Source: Streptomyces alfalfae (GTDB taxonomy: Bacteria; Actinomycetota; Actinomycetes; Streptomycetales; Streptomycetaceae). From it: a DNA stretch of 64,000 nt. This document shows, piece after piece, positions 43,621-53,728 of this stretch (its first letter is position 1; every line of letters begins with the position of its first letter). The notes under the pieces are model-generated. The model was given only the letters and a program-made list of their open reading frames with translations. It ran no database searches and had not been told where the DNA came from. The DNA lies in assembly GCF_004127445.1 (NCBI RefSeq), contig NZ_QEXM01000040.1, forward strand, positions 62,001 through 126,000, in the 5' to 3' direction. Made by a program: the position numbers and the translations under genes.

Positions 43621-44736
43621 GTGAGTTCCCCAGATCCACAGGTTCGCGCAGCGCGAAACCCGTCAGCCCCTTCCTCGCCCCTGCGCGGGCCGGTCGTCGC
43701 CGTCACCGGCGCCGCCTCCGGCGTGGGCGCCCTGCTGACCGAGCGCCTTGCCGCTTCGGAAGAGATCAAGCAGGTCATCGCCATCGACGAGCGCCGCGGC
43801 GACTGCCCGCAGGCCCAGTGGCACATCCTGGACGTCCGGGACCCCGCGATCGCCGACAAGCTGCGCGGCGCCGACGTCGTGGTGCACCTGGCCCTCGATC
43901 TGGACCTGGAGACGGACGGCGCGGCCCGAACCGCGTACAACGTACGCGGCACCCAGACCGTCCTGACCGCTGCCGCCGCCGCGGGTGTCCACCGCGTCGT
44001 CCTGTGCACCTCGGCGATGGTCTACGGAGCCCTGCCCGACAATGAACTGCCCCTCTCCGAGGACGCCGAACTGCGCGCGACCGCCGAGGCCACCGGCGTC
44101 GGCGACCTCCTGGAGGTCGAGCGGCTCGCCCGCCGGGCCCCCCGCGCCCACCCCGGCCTCAACGTCACCGTCGTCCGGCCCGCGACCCTGGTGGGCGGCA
44201 CCGACACGGCCCTGACCCGGTATTTCGAGTCGCCGCGCCTCCTGGTCGTGGCCGGTTCCCGGCCCGCCTGGCAGTTCTGCCACGTCGAGGACCTGTGCAG
44301 CGCCCTGGAGTACGCCGTCCTCGAACGGGTGGACGGGGAACTCGCCGTCGGCTGCGACGGCTGGCTCGAACAGGAGGAGGTCGAGGAGCTGAGCGGGATC
44401 CGGCGCATGGAGCTGCCCTCCACGGTGGCCCTCGGCGCCGCCGCCCGGCTGCACCGCATCGGCCTCACCCCGTCGCCGGCCGGTGACCTCGCCTACACGA
44501 TGTACCCCTGGGTGGTGAGCGTCAGCCGGCTGCACGACGCGGGGTGGCGTCCCCAGTGGACCAACGAGGAGGTGCTCGCGGAGCTGCTGGAGGAGGTCGC
44601 GGGGCGGCGGACCGTGGTGGGACGGCGGCTCGGCCGGAAGGATGCGACGGCGGCCGGCGCCGCGGGCGCGACGGTCGCGCTGCTCGGCGCGGCCGCGGTG
44701 GTGCGACGCGCCCGCAAGGCCCGCCGCCGCATCTGA
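43621..44736 (+). CDS. atypical NAD-dependent epimerase/dehydratase-like protein
   Basis: A 371-residue Rossmann protein with TGAASGVGALL at the nucleotide site and DVVVHLALDLD, but no clear YxxxK pair: the expected region reads TSAMVYGALPDNEL. It is therefore an atypical SDR, probably a binding protein or a divergent enzyme. The C-terminus ends in a short hydrophobic segment with an Arg/Lys-rich tail (VVRRARKARRRI). The GTG at 43621 starts just before the conserved domain; the gene is divergent from the metalloprotease gene. Confidence 0.8.
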   Translation: MSSPDPQVRAARNPSAPSSPLRGPVVAVTGAASGVGALLTERLAASEEIKQVIAIDERRGDCPQAQWHILDVRDPAIADKLRGADVVVHLALDLDLETDGAARTAYNVRGTQTVLTAAAAAGVHRVVLCTSAMVYGALPDNELPLSEDAELRATAEATGVGDLLEVERLARRAPRAHPGLNVTVVRPATLVGGTDTALTRYFESPRLLVVAGSRPAWQFCHVEDLCSALEYAVLERVDGELAVGCDGWLEQEEVEELSGIRRMELPSTVALGAAARLHRIGLTPSPAGDLAYTMYPWVVSVSRLHDAGWRPQWTNEEVLAELLEEVAGRRTVVGRRLGRKDATAAGAAGATVALLGAAAVVRRARKARRRI

Positions 44737-44909
44737 CGCTTCTCCGGCACCCGTGGCGCCCCTTCCGGGGCCCACGGCGGTGCCCCTCCGGCCCCTGCGA
44801 CGACCCCGGCGCCCGCGGCGTCCCCTGTAGGGATCTCCAAGGCGCCGCGCGCGCGTGCCGGGCGAAAGGGCTATTCCGTGATGTCCGTGCCGTGCGGCAC
44901 CATGGCCGC

Positions 44910-45374
<465 letters not shown>

Positions 45375-45477
45375 GACGTGCCGGTCCGGGCGGGCCGATT
45401 GGGCCGTGTGGCTCCGGTTGCGTAACTCGACCCCTGCCGTGAGCGTTGATCGTACGGATGGTTAATCTGCTGATCAG

Positions 45478-45517
45478 TCAGTCGCAGGTCGTACAATTCA
45501 GTCGCAGGTCGTACAAG
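45478..45517 (+). repeat. 20-bp tandem direct repeat upstream of a small membrane-protein gene
   Basis: Two 20-base copies (45478-45497, 45498-45517), TCAGTCGCAGGTCGTACAA plus one variable base, lie directly upstream of the small gene at 45534. They could be an operator pair or a slippage duplication. Confidence 0.75.
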
Positions 45518-45533
45518 GGGTCGGGAGATCGAC

Positions 45534-45704
45534 ATGGCGTCACTTGCCTGGTTGCTGATTCCTTTTCTGGCGGCCGTCGGAGCGGGCCTGTGGGCCACCT
45601 GGGCCGCCCGTAACCGCAAGTCCGGCAAGACCGGCGACGTCACGGAGCTCAACGGCTACGCCGCGTTCCGCGAGGCGATGGAGAAGTCCCACACCGGCAC
45701 GTGA
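45534..45704 (+). CDS. 56-residue single-span membrane protein
   Basis: The ATG at 45534 has GGGAGA 6 bases upstream. The product starts with one membrane span (LAWLLIPFLAAVGAGLWATW) followed by a basic stop-transfer signal (AARNRKSGKTGD) and a short cytosolic tail (GYAAFREAMEKS). No family is recognised. The stop lies 47 bases before the PDZ-Lon protease gene. Confidence 0.7.
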   Translation: MASLAWLLIPFLAAVGAGLWATWAARNRKSGKTGDVTELNGYAAFREAMEKSHTGT

Positions 45705-45751
45705 GCCCGCCCCACAGGTGCGTCGACAGGCCGGTCCCGTACTGTCGTTCC

Positions 45752-46840
45752 ATGCCACGCCGCACCGCGACGATGCTCGCCTCCACCCTCATGCTGATCG
45801 CGCTGCTCTGCGCCGGAGTGCTCATCAAAGTGCCGTACGCCGAGATGTCCCCGGGCCCCACGGTGAACACCCTCGGCGACCATGACGGCGAGCCGGTGCT
45901 GCAGATCTCCGGGCACAAGACGTACCCGACGACCGGTCACCTCAACATGACCACGGTCCGGGTCACCGGCGCCGACTACAACATGAACCTGGCGGAGGCC
46001 GTCTACGGCTGGCTGGCCCACGACAACATCGTGGTGCCGCACGAGACCCTCTACCCGGACGGCAAGACCGAGCAGCAGTCCTCGCGGGAGAACGCCGAGG
46101 AGTTCAGCCAGTCACAGGAGAGCGCCAAGGTGGCGGCGCTCCGGCAGCTCAAGCTGCCGGTGCAGTCGCAGGTCGTCGTCTCCACCGTCTTCAAGGGCGA
46201 CCCCGCGGAGGGCAAGCTGCACGCGGGCGACGTCATCAAGAAGGTCGACGGCAAGTCCGTCAAGGAGATGACGGACGTCGCGAAGCTCGTCACCCGGCGC
46301 AAGCCCGGCGACAGCGTCACGTTCACGATCGTCCCGGTCAAGGAGGCGGCCACCGCGGAGAAGGCGGGCAAGGAGCCGAAGCGGACCGAGGACATCAAGA
46401 TCACCACGAAGAAGGCGGACGACAGCGACCGCGCCGTCGTGGGCATCCAGGCGGGGACCGACCACACCTTCCCGTTCACGATCGACATCAAGCTGGCCGA
46501 CGTGGGCGGCCCCAGCGCCGGACTGATGTTCGCACTCGGCATCGTCGACAAGCTGACCCCGGACGACCTCACGGGCGGCGAGTTCGTGGCCGGCACCGGG
46601 ACGATCGACGACAAGGGCAAGGTCGGCCCGATCGGCGGCATCGAGATGAAGACGGTCGGCGCGCGCCAGAAGGGCGCCGAGTACTTCCTGACGCCCAAGG
46701 GCAACTGCGGGGCCGCCGCGAGCGACGTCCCCGACGGGCTCACGCTCGTCGAGGTGGACACCATCGCCGACGCCGTGAAGTCCCTGAAGAAGATCCGCGA
46801 GGGCGACACGGCCGACCTGCCCCGGTGCACCGCCGGCTAG
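45752..46840 (+). CDS. PDZ-domain Lon-like secreted/membrane serine protease
   Basis: A 362-residue protein with one N-terminal membrane span, a PDZ domain (about 140-215; VFKGDPAEGKLHAGDVIKKVDG) and a C-terminal Lon-type domain. The Ser-Lys dyad is S255 (GGPSAGLM) and K300 (GIEMKTVGA), 45 residues apart as in Lon. It probably degrades proteins on the outer face of the membrane. TACTGT ends 6 bases before the ATG, suggesting a leaderless message. Confidence 0.9.
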   Translation: MPRRTATMLASTLMLIALLCAGVLIKVPYAEMSPGPTVNTLGDHDGEPVLQISGHKTYPTTGHLNMTTVRVTGADYNMNLAEAVYGWLAHDNIVVPHETLYPDGKTEQQSSRENAEEFSQSQESAKVAALRQLKLPVQSQVVVSTVFKGDPAEGKLHAGDVIKKVDGKSVKEMTDVAKLVTRRKPGDSVTFTIVPVKEAATAEKAGKEPKRTEDIKITTKKADDSDRAVVGIQAGTDHTFPFTIDIKLADVGGPSAGLMFALGIVDKLTPDDLTGGEFVAGTGTIDDKGKVGPIGGIEMKTVGARQKGAEYFLTPKGNCGAAASDVPDGLTLVEVDTIADAVKSLKKIREGDTADLPRCTAG

Positions 46841-46876
46841 CGGCGCCCCGGAAGCAGGCCGTCCCGCCGGACGCCC

Positions 46877-47416
46877 TTACGCGAACGTCGCCGCCAGCGC
46901 GTCCGCGAGCCCCGGCACCAGGTCGGAGCCGGTGAGGACCTCGGTCGGCGAGTCCTTCTCGCGCAGCCGCAGCGCCGACTCGCGCGCGCCGTCACGGAGC
47001 ACCGCCACGGTCATGCGGACCTCCTGGCGGTCCGGGTGCGACGCCACCCACTGGGCGAGGTCGGCGTCGCTCAGGCCCTCGGGGACGGACGTCTCGGCGG
47101 ACGGCGGCAGCATCTGGCGCTCGACGGTGAGGGCGCAGCCCGCCACCGCGTCGGGCCAGGCGATGGTGCCGAGGAACTCGTCCAGCGGCTTGTTCGCGGG
47201 GATCTCCTCCTGCTCGATGGGGGTGAGACCGGCGTGCTCCACGCCGTCGTCGAGGCCGAGCTGGGAGGCGAGGCCGGGTTCTTGGGTGCGCAGTCGCGCC
47301 GTGTCGACGAGCGCGAAGAGGCGGGCGGGCCGGTCCCAGCCGAGGCCGGAGACGTACTCGTCGATCTCGAGGACGGCCCGGGTGAGGGGGCTCGCTGCCA
47401 TGGGAGTGTTGGACAT
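46877..47416 (-). CDS. PPA1309-family protein
   Basis: A 179-residue actinobacterial protein of unknown function with the family pattern: EIDEYVSGLGWDRPARLFALVDT, then WPDAVAGCALTVER and ASHPDRQEVRMTVAVLRDG. It is soluble and has no catalytic motif I recognise. CAGGAT ends 7 bases before the ATG, suggesting a leaderless message. It lies divergent from the UPF0182 gene. Confidence 0.85.
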   Translation of the reverse strand: MSNTPMAASPLTRAVLEIDEYVSGLGWDRPARLFALVDTARLRTQEPGLASQLGLDDGVEHAGLTPIEQEEIPANKPLDEFLGTIAWPDAVAGCALTVERQMLPPSAETSVPEGLSDADLAQWVASHPDRQEVRMTVAVLRDGARESALRLREKDSPTEVLTGSDLVPGLADALAATFA

Positions 47417-47553
47417 GGTCACAATCCTGCCTCGTTAGTCCCGAGAAACGGGAACCGAGTAAAGCGTGAGTAAGTTGCATAGGTGGGGCTCCACGATCTC
47501 GGGGGCCTGACATATCGACAGCGAACTTCGAGGTGCGCACCTTGGCTTTCCAG

Positions 47554-50526
47554 ATGCCGGACCGCGGCGGAGGCCCGACGGGGCCACGGATCAGAGTGGG
47601 CCGACCCTCCCGTCGTGTCCGGACCCTGCTCATGACGTTGGGGGTCCTGGCCGTGCTGGCCATGGCCTTCGTCATGTTCTCCGGGTTCTGGACGGACTGG
47701 CTGTGGTACCGCTCGGTCAACTACTCATCGGTCTTCACGACGACACTGTGGACCAAGATCGGACTGTTCTTCGTCTTCGGCCTCCTCATGGCGGTCGCGG
47801 TCGGGGTGAACATCTGGCTGGCGCACCGGCTGCGCCCGCCGCTGAGTGCCATGTCGATGGAGCAGCAGAGCCTCGACCGGTACCGCATGGGCATCGCCCC
47901 CTACAAGAAGTGGCTGCTGGTCGGGGTCACCGCCCTGGTGGGCCTGATCGCGGGCGCGTCCGCCGCGGGGCAGTGGCGCACCTGGCTGCTGTGGGTCAAC
48001 GGCGTGCCCTTCGGCCAGAAGGACCCGCAGTTCCACATGGACGTGGCGTTCTTCGCGTTCGACCTGCCGTGGTACCGCTTCCTGCTGGGCTTCGGCTTCG
48101 CCGCGGCGGTGCTCTCCCTGGTCGCCGCGGCCCTGACGCACTACCTCTACGGCGGGCTGCGGATCACCAGCCCCGGCGCGCGGGCGACCGCGGCGGCCAC
48201 CGGGCACCTGTCGGTGCTGCTCGGCGTCTTCGTCACGCTCAAGGCCATCGCGTACTGGCTCGACCGGTACGGCCTAGCGGTGAAGTCCAGTGATTTCAAG
48301 GCGACGGGCAACTGGACCGGCCTGCGGTACGTGGACGCCAACGCCTATCTGCCGGCGAAGACGATCCTCTTCTGCATCGCGGTCATCTGCGCCGTGCTCT
48401 TCTTCGCGACGCTGTGGCGGCGCACCTGGCAGCTCCCGGTCATCGGCTTCGGCCTGATGGTGCTCTCGGCGATCCTCATCGGCGGGCTCTACCCCGCGAT
48501 CGTCCAGAAGTTCCAGGTCCAGCCGAACGAGCAGGCCAAGGAAGCCCCGTACATCGAGAAGAACATCAAGGCCACCCGCGACGCCTATGGCATCAGCGGC
48601 GTGAAGCCCGAGGCGTACGAGGGCGCGGGCAAGGTCGACGAGGACCCCGAGAAGAAGCGCGACAACGCGGACTCGGCGGCCAACTACCGGCTGAACGACC
48701 CGAACATCGTCTCGCCGACGTTCCAGCAGCTGGAGCAGGAGCGCAGTTACTACCAGTTCCCGAAGACGCTCGACGTCGACCGCTACAAGGGCCAGGACAC
48801 CATCGTCGGCCTGCGTGAGATCGACGTGAACAAGCTCGACAAGCGGAACTGGATCAACGACCACTTCGCCTACACCCACGGTTACGGCATGGTCGCGGCC
48901 AAGGGCACGGAGACGAAGAAGGGCTCCAAGGGAGCCCCGGCCTTCACCGAGTCCGGCCTGCCCACCACCGGTGACCTCGGTGAGTACGAGCAGCGGATCT
49001 ACTACGGCGAGAAGACGTCGCAGTACTCGATCGTGGGCGGGCCCCAGAAGGAGCTCGACTACGAGGGGAACGGCGGTGGCCAGAAGACCTACAGCTACAA
49101 GGGCGACAGCGGCGTCAACCTCTCCAACCCGATCAACCGCGCCGCGTACGCGGTGTCCTTCGGGGAGCCGCAGATCCTGTACTCGGGCGCGATCGGCGAG
49201 GGCTCGCGGATTCTCTACAACCGCACGCCCAAGGAGCGCGTCGAGGCGGTGGCCCCCTGGCTGACGATCGACGGAGACGTGTATCCGACGGTGGTCGGCA
49301 AGCGCATCCAGTGGGTGGTCGACGCCTACACGACGTCGAACGGCTATCCGTACGCCTCGCGGACCACGCTCGGCGACACCACCGCCGACTCGCTGTCGCA
49401 GGCCGACAGCCAGCGCACGGTGATCGCCCAGCAGAACCGGGTCAACTACATCCGCAACTCGGTCAAGGCGACCGTCGACGCGTACACCGGCGACGTCAAG
49501 CTCTACACCTGGGACGAGAAGGACCCCGTCCTCAAGACCTGGAAGAAGGCGTTCCCGGGCACCGTCAAGGACAAGAGCGAGATCCCGCAGGCGCTGATGG
49601 ACCACCTGCGCTATCCGCAGGACATGTTCAAGGTGCAGCGCGAGCTCCTGACCAAGTACCACGTCACGGACCCCGGGCAGTTCTACAACGCGAGTGACGC
49701 CTGGCAGGTCCCGAACGACCCGACGAAGAAGGACGACAGCGCGGTCCCGCCGTACTACCTGTCCCTGAAGTCGCCGGGCCAGGACCGGCAGCAGTTCTCG
49801 CTGACGACGACGTTCACACCCAGTGAGCGGCCCAACCTACGGGCCTTCATGACGGTGGACGCCGATGCCAGGAGCGAGAACTACGGCAAGATGCAGCTCC
49901 TGAGAGTCAGGGGCGACGTCGACGGCCCGGAACAGGTGCAGAACAAGCTGAACTCCATGACGGAGGTCGGCAACTTCGTCCGGGACATGAAGGGCGCAGA
50001 CTCCGACGTCCTCTACGGCAATCTGCTGACCGTGCCCCTTGACGACGGCTTCCTCTATGTGGAGCCCGTCTACGTCCAGGGCCGGAAGTCGGCGTATCCC
50101 CTCCTGAAGAAGGTCGCCGTCTCGTACGGCACGGAGACCGTCTTCGCGGACAGCCTGAGCGAGGGCCTGAACCAGGTCTTCGGCGCCGACGCGTCCACCA
50201 AGCCGCCGGCCGATCAGGACGAGGGCGAGCCGACCAAGCCGCCGAAGTCGAGCGACCCGACGGTCCAGGCCGCGCTCGACGACGCCCAGACGGCGTTCGA
50301 GGACGGCGAGAAGGCCATGAAGGAAGGCGACTGGAAGAAGTACGGCGAGGCCCAGGAGCGGCTCCAGGACGCGCTGGAGCGCGCCGAGGAGGCCTCGGCC
50401 AAGGCCGCGGAGAAGGACGGCGACAAGAACGCCGACAAGAACGCGGACAAGGCCGACGAGAAGGACCCCGCCGGGAACGACGAGAAGGACGGCGACAAGG
50501 AGGGGAGCGGGACAGCGGCTGAGTAG
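47554..50526 (+). CDS. UPF0182-family large membrane protein
   Basis: A 990-residue actinobacterial protein. Seven membrane spans occupy about the first 310 residues, followed by a large external domain with conserved patterns such as DPNIVSPTFQQLEQERSYYQ and DVYPTVVGKRIQWVVDAYTT. The C-terminal 120 residues are charged and repetitive (KNADKNADKADEKD), probably disordered. The function is unknown; the gene is conserved with the adjacent PDZ-Lon protease in actinobacteria. The ATG at 47554 was preferred to a GTG at 47533, which lacks good spacing to a ribosome-binding site; neither is strong. Confidence 0.87.
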   Translation: MPDRGGGPTGPRIRVGRPSRRVRTLLMTLGVLAVLAMAFVMFSGFWTDWLWYRSVNYSSVFTTTLWTKIGLFFVFGLLMAVAVGVNIWLAHRLRPPLSAMSMEQQSLDRYRMGIAPYKKWLLVGVTALVGLIAGASAAGQWRTWLLWVNGVPFGQKDPQFHMDVAFFAFDLPWYRFLLGFGFAAAVLSLVAAALTHYLYGGLRITSPGARATAAATGHLSVLLGVFVTLKAIAYWLDRYGLAVKSSDFKATGNWTGLRYVDANAYLPAKTILFCIAVICAVLFFATLWRRTWQLPVIGFGLMVLSAILIGGLYPAIVQKFQVQPNEQAKEAPYIEKNIKATRDAYGISGVKPEAYEGAGKVDEDPEKKRDNADSAANYRLNDPNIVSPTFQQLEQERSYYQFPKTLDVDRYKGQDTIVGLREIDVNKLDKRNWINDHFAYTHGYGMVAAKGTETKKGSKGAPAFTESGLPTTGDLGEYEQRIYYGEKTSQYSIVGGPQKELDYEGNGGGQKTYSYKGDSGVNLSNPINRAAYAVSFGEPQILYSGAIGEGSRILYNRTPKERVEAVAPWLTIDGDVYPTVVGKRIQWVVDAYTTSNGYPYASRTTLGDTTADSLSQADSQRTVIAQQNRVNYIRNSVKATVDAYTGDVKLYTWDEKDPVLKTWKKAFPGTVKDKSEIPQALMDHLRYPQDMFKVQRELLTKYHVTDPGQFYNASDAWQVPNDPTKKDDSAVPPYYLSLKSPGQDRQQFSLTTTFTPSERPNLRAFMTVDADARSENYGKMQLLRVRGDVDGPEQVQNKLNSMTEVGNFVRDMKGADSDVLYGNLLTVPLDDGFLYVEPVYVQGRKSAYPLLKKVAVSYGTETVFADSLSEGLNQVFGADASTKPPADQDEGEPTKPPKSSDPTVQAALDDAQTAFEDGEKAMKEGDWKKYGEAQERLQDALERAEEASAKAAEKDGDKNADKNADKADEKDPAGNDEKDGDKEGSGTAAE

Positions 50527-50573
50527 CTGGTCAGGCAGCCCCCTCGCGCCGTGGTACGGTTTGAACACAACGG

Positions 50574-50647
50574 CGCGGGGTGGAGCAGCTCGGTAGCTCG
50601 CTGGGCTCATAACCCAGAGGTCGCAGGTTCAAATCCTGTCCCCGCTA
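50574..50647 (+). tRNA. initiator tRNA-fMet (CAT)
   Basis: A 74-base cloverleaf with anticodon CAT in GGGCTCATAACCC. Three consecutive G-C pairs in the anticodon stem and the unpaired first acceptor position (C1 against T72) identify the initiator. The T loop reads GGTTCAAATCC. CCA is not encoded. An identical copy lies at 52945. Confidence 0.97.
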
Positions 50648-50656
50648 CTGCAAGGT

Positions 50657-50688
50657 GAAGGCCCGGATCCTTATGGATCCGGGCCTTC
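50657..50688 (+). terminator. terminator after first tRNA-fMet
   Basis: Fourteen-base arms (50657-50670, 50675-50688) pair perfectly around TTAT. The remaining 250 bases up to the Sel1 gene hold no further coding signal that I could support. Confidence 0.85.
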
Positions 50689-50938
50689 GTCGTGTGCGGC
50701 GCGGCCCCCGGAAACGGCGGAGCGCGACGCGCCCGGGCGGTCGCGGACCGCGGGTCCGCAGCGGTGGTGAACGGCGTGTGCGGGTGGCCTATGCCAAGAA
50801 ATGTGAACCGTGTCCGTACGGGGGAGAGTTGAGGGATCTGTGTTTCACTTATCTCTCTGTGGGCATGTCGACAAAACGCTGAAGTGACCTCACTGGCTGC
50901 GGTATACCAGGTGTACCCAGGTTGCAGGTGGTGCGACG

Positions 50939-52816
50939 ATGGACGTTATGGGGGACAAGGCAACTCTGTTGGAGACAGGGCGGTTTGTGCAGCCGGCCGA
51001 CCGGGAGGATCCCGGGGCGGCCGCCGAGGAGTTGCGCCATCGGCTGGCCGCCGAGTCCGGCGACGTCGACGCCATGAGCGTCCTGGGAAGCCTTCTGCTG
51101 CGCCGCGGCGACCTCGACGGGGCCGAGTCGCTGCTGCGCGCGGCGACGGCCGAGGGCGACCGCGCCGCGGCCAACAACCTCGGTGTCCTGCTGCACCAGC
51201 GCGGTTACGCCGACGAGGCGGCCGGCTGGTGGCGCGTCGCCGCCGTCGCCGGTTCCGCGGCGGCCGCGCACGCGCTCGGCAGGCACCACCGCGAGCGCGG
51301 CGACGAGCCCGCCGCCGAGTACTGGCTGCGGCAGTCCGCCGAGCAGGGCCACACCCTCGGGGCGTACGCGCTCGCCGATCTCCTGGAGCACCGCGGGGAC
51401 GTCGGGGCCGAGCGCTGGATGCGGGTCGCCGCCGAGCGGGGTCACCGCGAGGCCGCGTACCGCCTGGCCCGCGCGCTCGACCGGCGGGCCGCCGCCGAGC
51501 GAGGCGAGGCCGTGGAGCCGGGCGAGGACCCCGTACGAGTGATCCGCGAGACGGAGAGCGGCCAGCGCGCGGGCATCGGCAAGGGCGACGACGAGGAAGT
51601 ACGGGGACCGGCCGGCGAGGCCGAGCAGTGGTACCGCCAGGCCGCCGCGCGCGGGCACCGGCGGGCCGCCCTGCACCTCGGCGCGATCCTGGAGCGGCGC
51701 GGCGACCTCAAGGAGGCCGGGCGCTGGTACCTGAACTCCGCCAAGGACGGCGAGCCCAGGGCGGCCTGCGCCCTCGGCTTCCTGCTGCGGGACGCCGGCG
51801 ATCAGGAGAGCGCCGCCGTGTGGTGGCTCAAGGCCGCCCAGGACGGTGACGGCAACGCCGCGAACGCGCTGGGCGCGCTGCACGCCGAGCGCGGCGAGAC
51901 CCAGACCGCCGAGCGCTGGTACCGCGCGGCCATGGACGCGGGCGACGTGAACGGCGCGTACAACCTCGGCCTGCTCTGCGCGGAGCAGGGCCGCACCGCG
52001 CAGGCCGACCAGTGGTACCGCAGGGCCGCCTACGCGGGACACCGCGAGGCGGCGAACGCGCTGGCCGTGCTGCTGCTCCAGGGCGGCGACGCGGCCGGGG
52101 CCGAGCCGTGGTTCGCCAAGGCCGCCGAGGCGGGCAGCGTCGACGCGGCGTTCAACCTCGGCATCCTGTACGCGAGCCGGAACGACGAGGCGTCCGCCCT
52201 GCGGTGGTACGAGCGCGCGGCTGCCGCCGGGCACACCGACGCCGCCCTCCAGGTCGGCACCGCGCGGCTGCGCGAGGGCGACGACCAGGAGGCCGAGCGC
52301 CATCTGCGGTGCGCGGCGGGCGGCGGCAGCGCCGAGGCGGCGTACCGGCTGGGCACGGTGCTCGACGCCCGCCGCCCGGCGGAGGCGCCGCCGGCGCTCG
52401 GTGAACCGGCCACGGAGAAGACCGAGTGTGAGGAGTGGTACGAGCGGGCCGCCGAGCAGGGCCACCGGCGGGCCCAGGTCAGGGTCGGCATGCTGGCCGC
52501 GGCGCGGGGCGACGTCGTCGAGGCCGCGCGGTGGTACCGCAAGGCCGCGGAGGCGGGCAGCCGCAACGGCGCGTTCAACCTCGGCCTGCTGCTCGCCAGG
52601 GAGGGCAGCGAGCCCGAGGCCGCGCTCTGGTGGACCAGGGCGGCCGACGCGGGTCACGGCAGGGCGGCGCTCCGCCTCGCCCTGCTCTACGCACGGCACG
52701 GGCAGCTCGCCCAGGGCCAGCGCTGGGCCACGCGCGCGGTCGAGCTCGGCCCCGCGGAGGTCGCGGAGCGCGCGGGTCGCCTGCGGGAGGCCCTGCGGCA
52801 GGAACTGTCGGCATAG
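50939..52816 (+). CDS. Sel1/TPR-repeat protein
   Basis: A 625-residue solenoid made of about 15 Sel1-like repeats of about 36 residues. Typical units are AAYRLARAL, WYRQAAARGHRRAALHLGAIL and WWLKAAQDGDGNAANALGALH. It has no signal peptide or catalytic domain, so it is probably a scaffold. AGGTGG precedes the ATG at 50939 by about 8 bases; ATG 50948 is an alternative. It is exactly flanked by two identical initiator tRNA genes. Confidence 0.88.
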   Translation: MDVMGDKATLLETGRFVQPADREDPGAAAEELRHRLAAESGDVDAMSVLGSLLLRRGDLDGAESLLRAATAEGDRAAANNLGVLLHQRGYADEAAGWWRVAAVAGSAAAAHALGRHHRERGDEPAAEYWLRQSAEQGHTLGAYALADLLEHRGDVGAERWMRVAAERGHREAAYRLARALDRRAAAERGEAVEPGEDPVRVIRETESGQRAGIGKGDDEEVRGPAGEAEQWYRQAAARGHRRAALHLGAILERRGDLKEAGRWYLNSAKDGEPRAACALGFLLRDAGDQESAAVWWLKAAQDGDGNAANALGALHAERGETQTAERWYRAAMDAGDVNGAYNLGLLCAEQGRTAQADQWYRRAAYAGHREAANALAVLLLQGGDAAGAEPWFAKAAEAGSVDAAFNLGILYASRNDEASALRWYERAAAAGHTDAALQVGTARLREGDDQEAERHLRCAAGGGSAEAAYRLGTVLDARRPAEAPPALGEPATEKTECEEWYERAAEQGHRRAQVRVGMLAAARGDVVEAARWYRKAAEAGSRNGAFNLGLLLAREGSEPEAALWWTRAADAGHGRAALRLALLYARHGQLAQGQRWATRAVELGPAEVAERAGRLREALRQELSA

Positions 52817-52944
52817 ACCTTCCGGGGCGGGGCTCTTCCGCCCCGCCCCGGAGGCGCTCCTCGGGTGTTCCACGGGCGCTCCGCGGGTGCCGCGGAAACG
52901 AATTTGCACTGGTCGTAGCCGTGACGTACTGTTGTGTTTACCGA

Positions 52945-53018
52945 CGCGGGGTGGAGCAGCTCGGTAGCTCGCTGGGCTCATAACCCAGAGGTCGCAGGTT
53001 CAAATCCTGTCCCCGCTA
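52945..53018 (+). tRNA. initiator tRNA-fMet (CAT), second copy
   Basis: All 74 bases are identical to the copy at 50574-50647, including the CAT anticodon, the GGG/CCC anticodon stem and C1/T72. CCA is not encoded. The two genes lie 2.4 kb apart in the same direction with the Sel1 gene between them. Confidence 0.97.
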
Positions 53019-53025
53019 CTGAAGG

Positions 53026-53062
53026 CCGAAGGCCCGGAACCGACAAGGTTCCGGGCCTTCGG
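53026..53062 (+). terminator. terminator after second tRNA-fMet
   Basis: Sixteen-base arms (53026-53041, 53047-53062) pair perfectly, followed by TGTTTT. The stem shares a GAAGGCCCGGA core with the terminator of the first copy, but the inner part and loop differ. Confidence 0.87.
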
Positions 53063-53191
53063 TGTTTTCCAGAACCCCGGCGCGACGGAACCTCAGCGCG
53101 ACAGAACCCCGGCGCGAGGTGACGCGGCCCGGCACGGCCAGGGCATGGTGGTGGCGGCGGACGCCCGCTATCCGTGCCCCACCGCCTCCTC

Positions 53192-53728
53192 TTACAGCTC
53201 GCGGTCGACCGCCTCCGGCTCCGGGACCTTCTCGCCCTCGTGGACGCCCGCCGCGCGGTACGCGTCCTGGAGCCGGTCCAAGGTGCCCGCGCGGATCTCC
53301 CGGTCCATGCGGAGCGACGGCGTCGAGAGCAGCACCTCCTCGTCGGTGTCGAGCAGATGGGCCAGTTCCTTCGCGAAGGACTCGTCGGTCTTGTAATCGC
53401 CCGCGAAGTAGGTGTTGACCGTACGGATGTACGCGCGCAGCGGCGCGACGCGCGCCTCCGGGTCCTTCTGCAGGAGGTTCGGGCCGAAGAGGAGCCCGCC
53501 CAGGGGCTCGCCGAGCGGCTGGCCGCCGAGGAACGCGTACCTCTCGTCGCCGTCGACCTTGCGCCAGACCGGGTCGAGCAGCCAGGCGGCGCCGGTGCCG
53601 ACGACGCAGGTGAACTCGCCGGGGGCGACGGTCAGGTCCACGGGGCCGAGGGCGTGCACCGCGCGGGCGGCTCGGCCGAAGGCGCGTGTGAGGGCGTGGG
53701 CTTCTATCTTCGGGTGCGGATCTCCCAC
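53192..53728 (-). pseudogene. fused remnant of an ABC transporter operon (ATPase N-terminus joined to solute-binding protein C-terminus)
   Basis: A 178-residue open frame. Residues 1-44 read like the N-terminus of a nitrate/taurine-type ABC ATPase (ALTRAFGRAARAVHALGPVDLTVAPGEFTCVVG) but stop exactly before Walker A. The remainder matches the C-terminal part of a NitT/TauT-type solute-binding protein (WLLDPVW, APLRAYIRTVNTYFAGDY, LRMDREIRAGTLDRLQDAYR). The simplest reading is one in-frame deletion that removed most of the ATPase, the permease and the front of the binding protein. There is no signal peptide, so the product cannot be a working transporter part. It starts with GTG. Confidence 0.8.

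Noticed and set aside
50574..53018. Integrated element between tRNA-fMet copies
   Set aside because: Both tRNA copies are complete and there is no integrase, excisionase or phage-like gene between them; only a Sel1-repeat gene.
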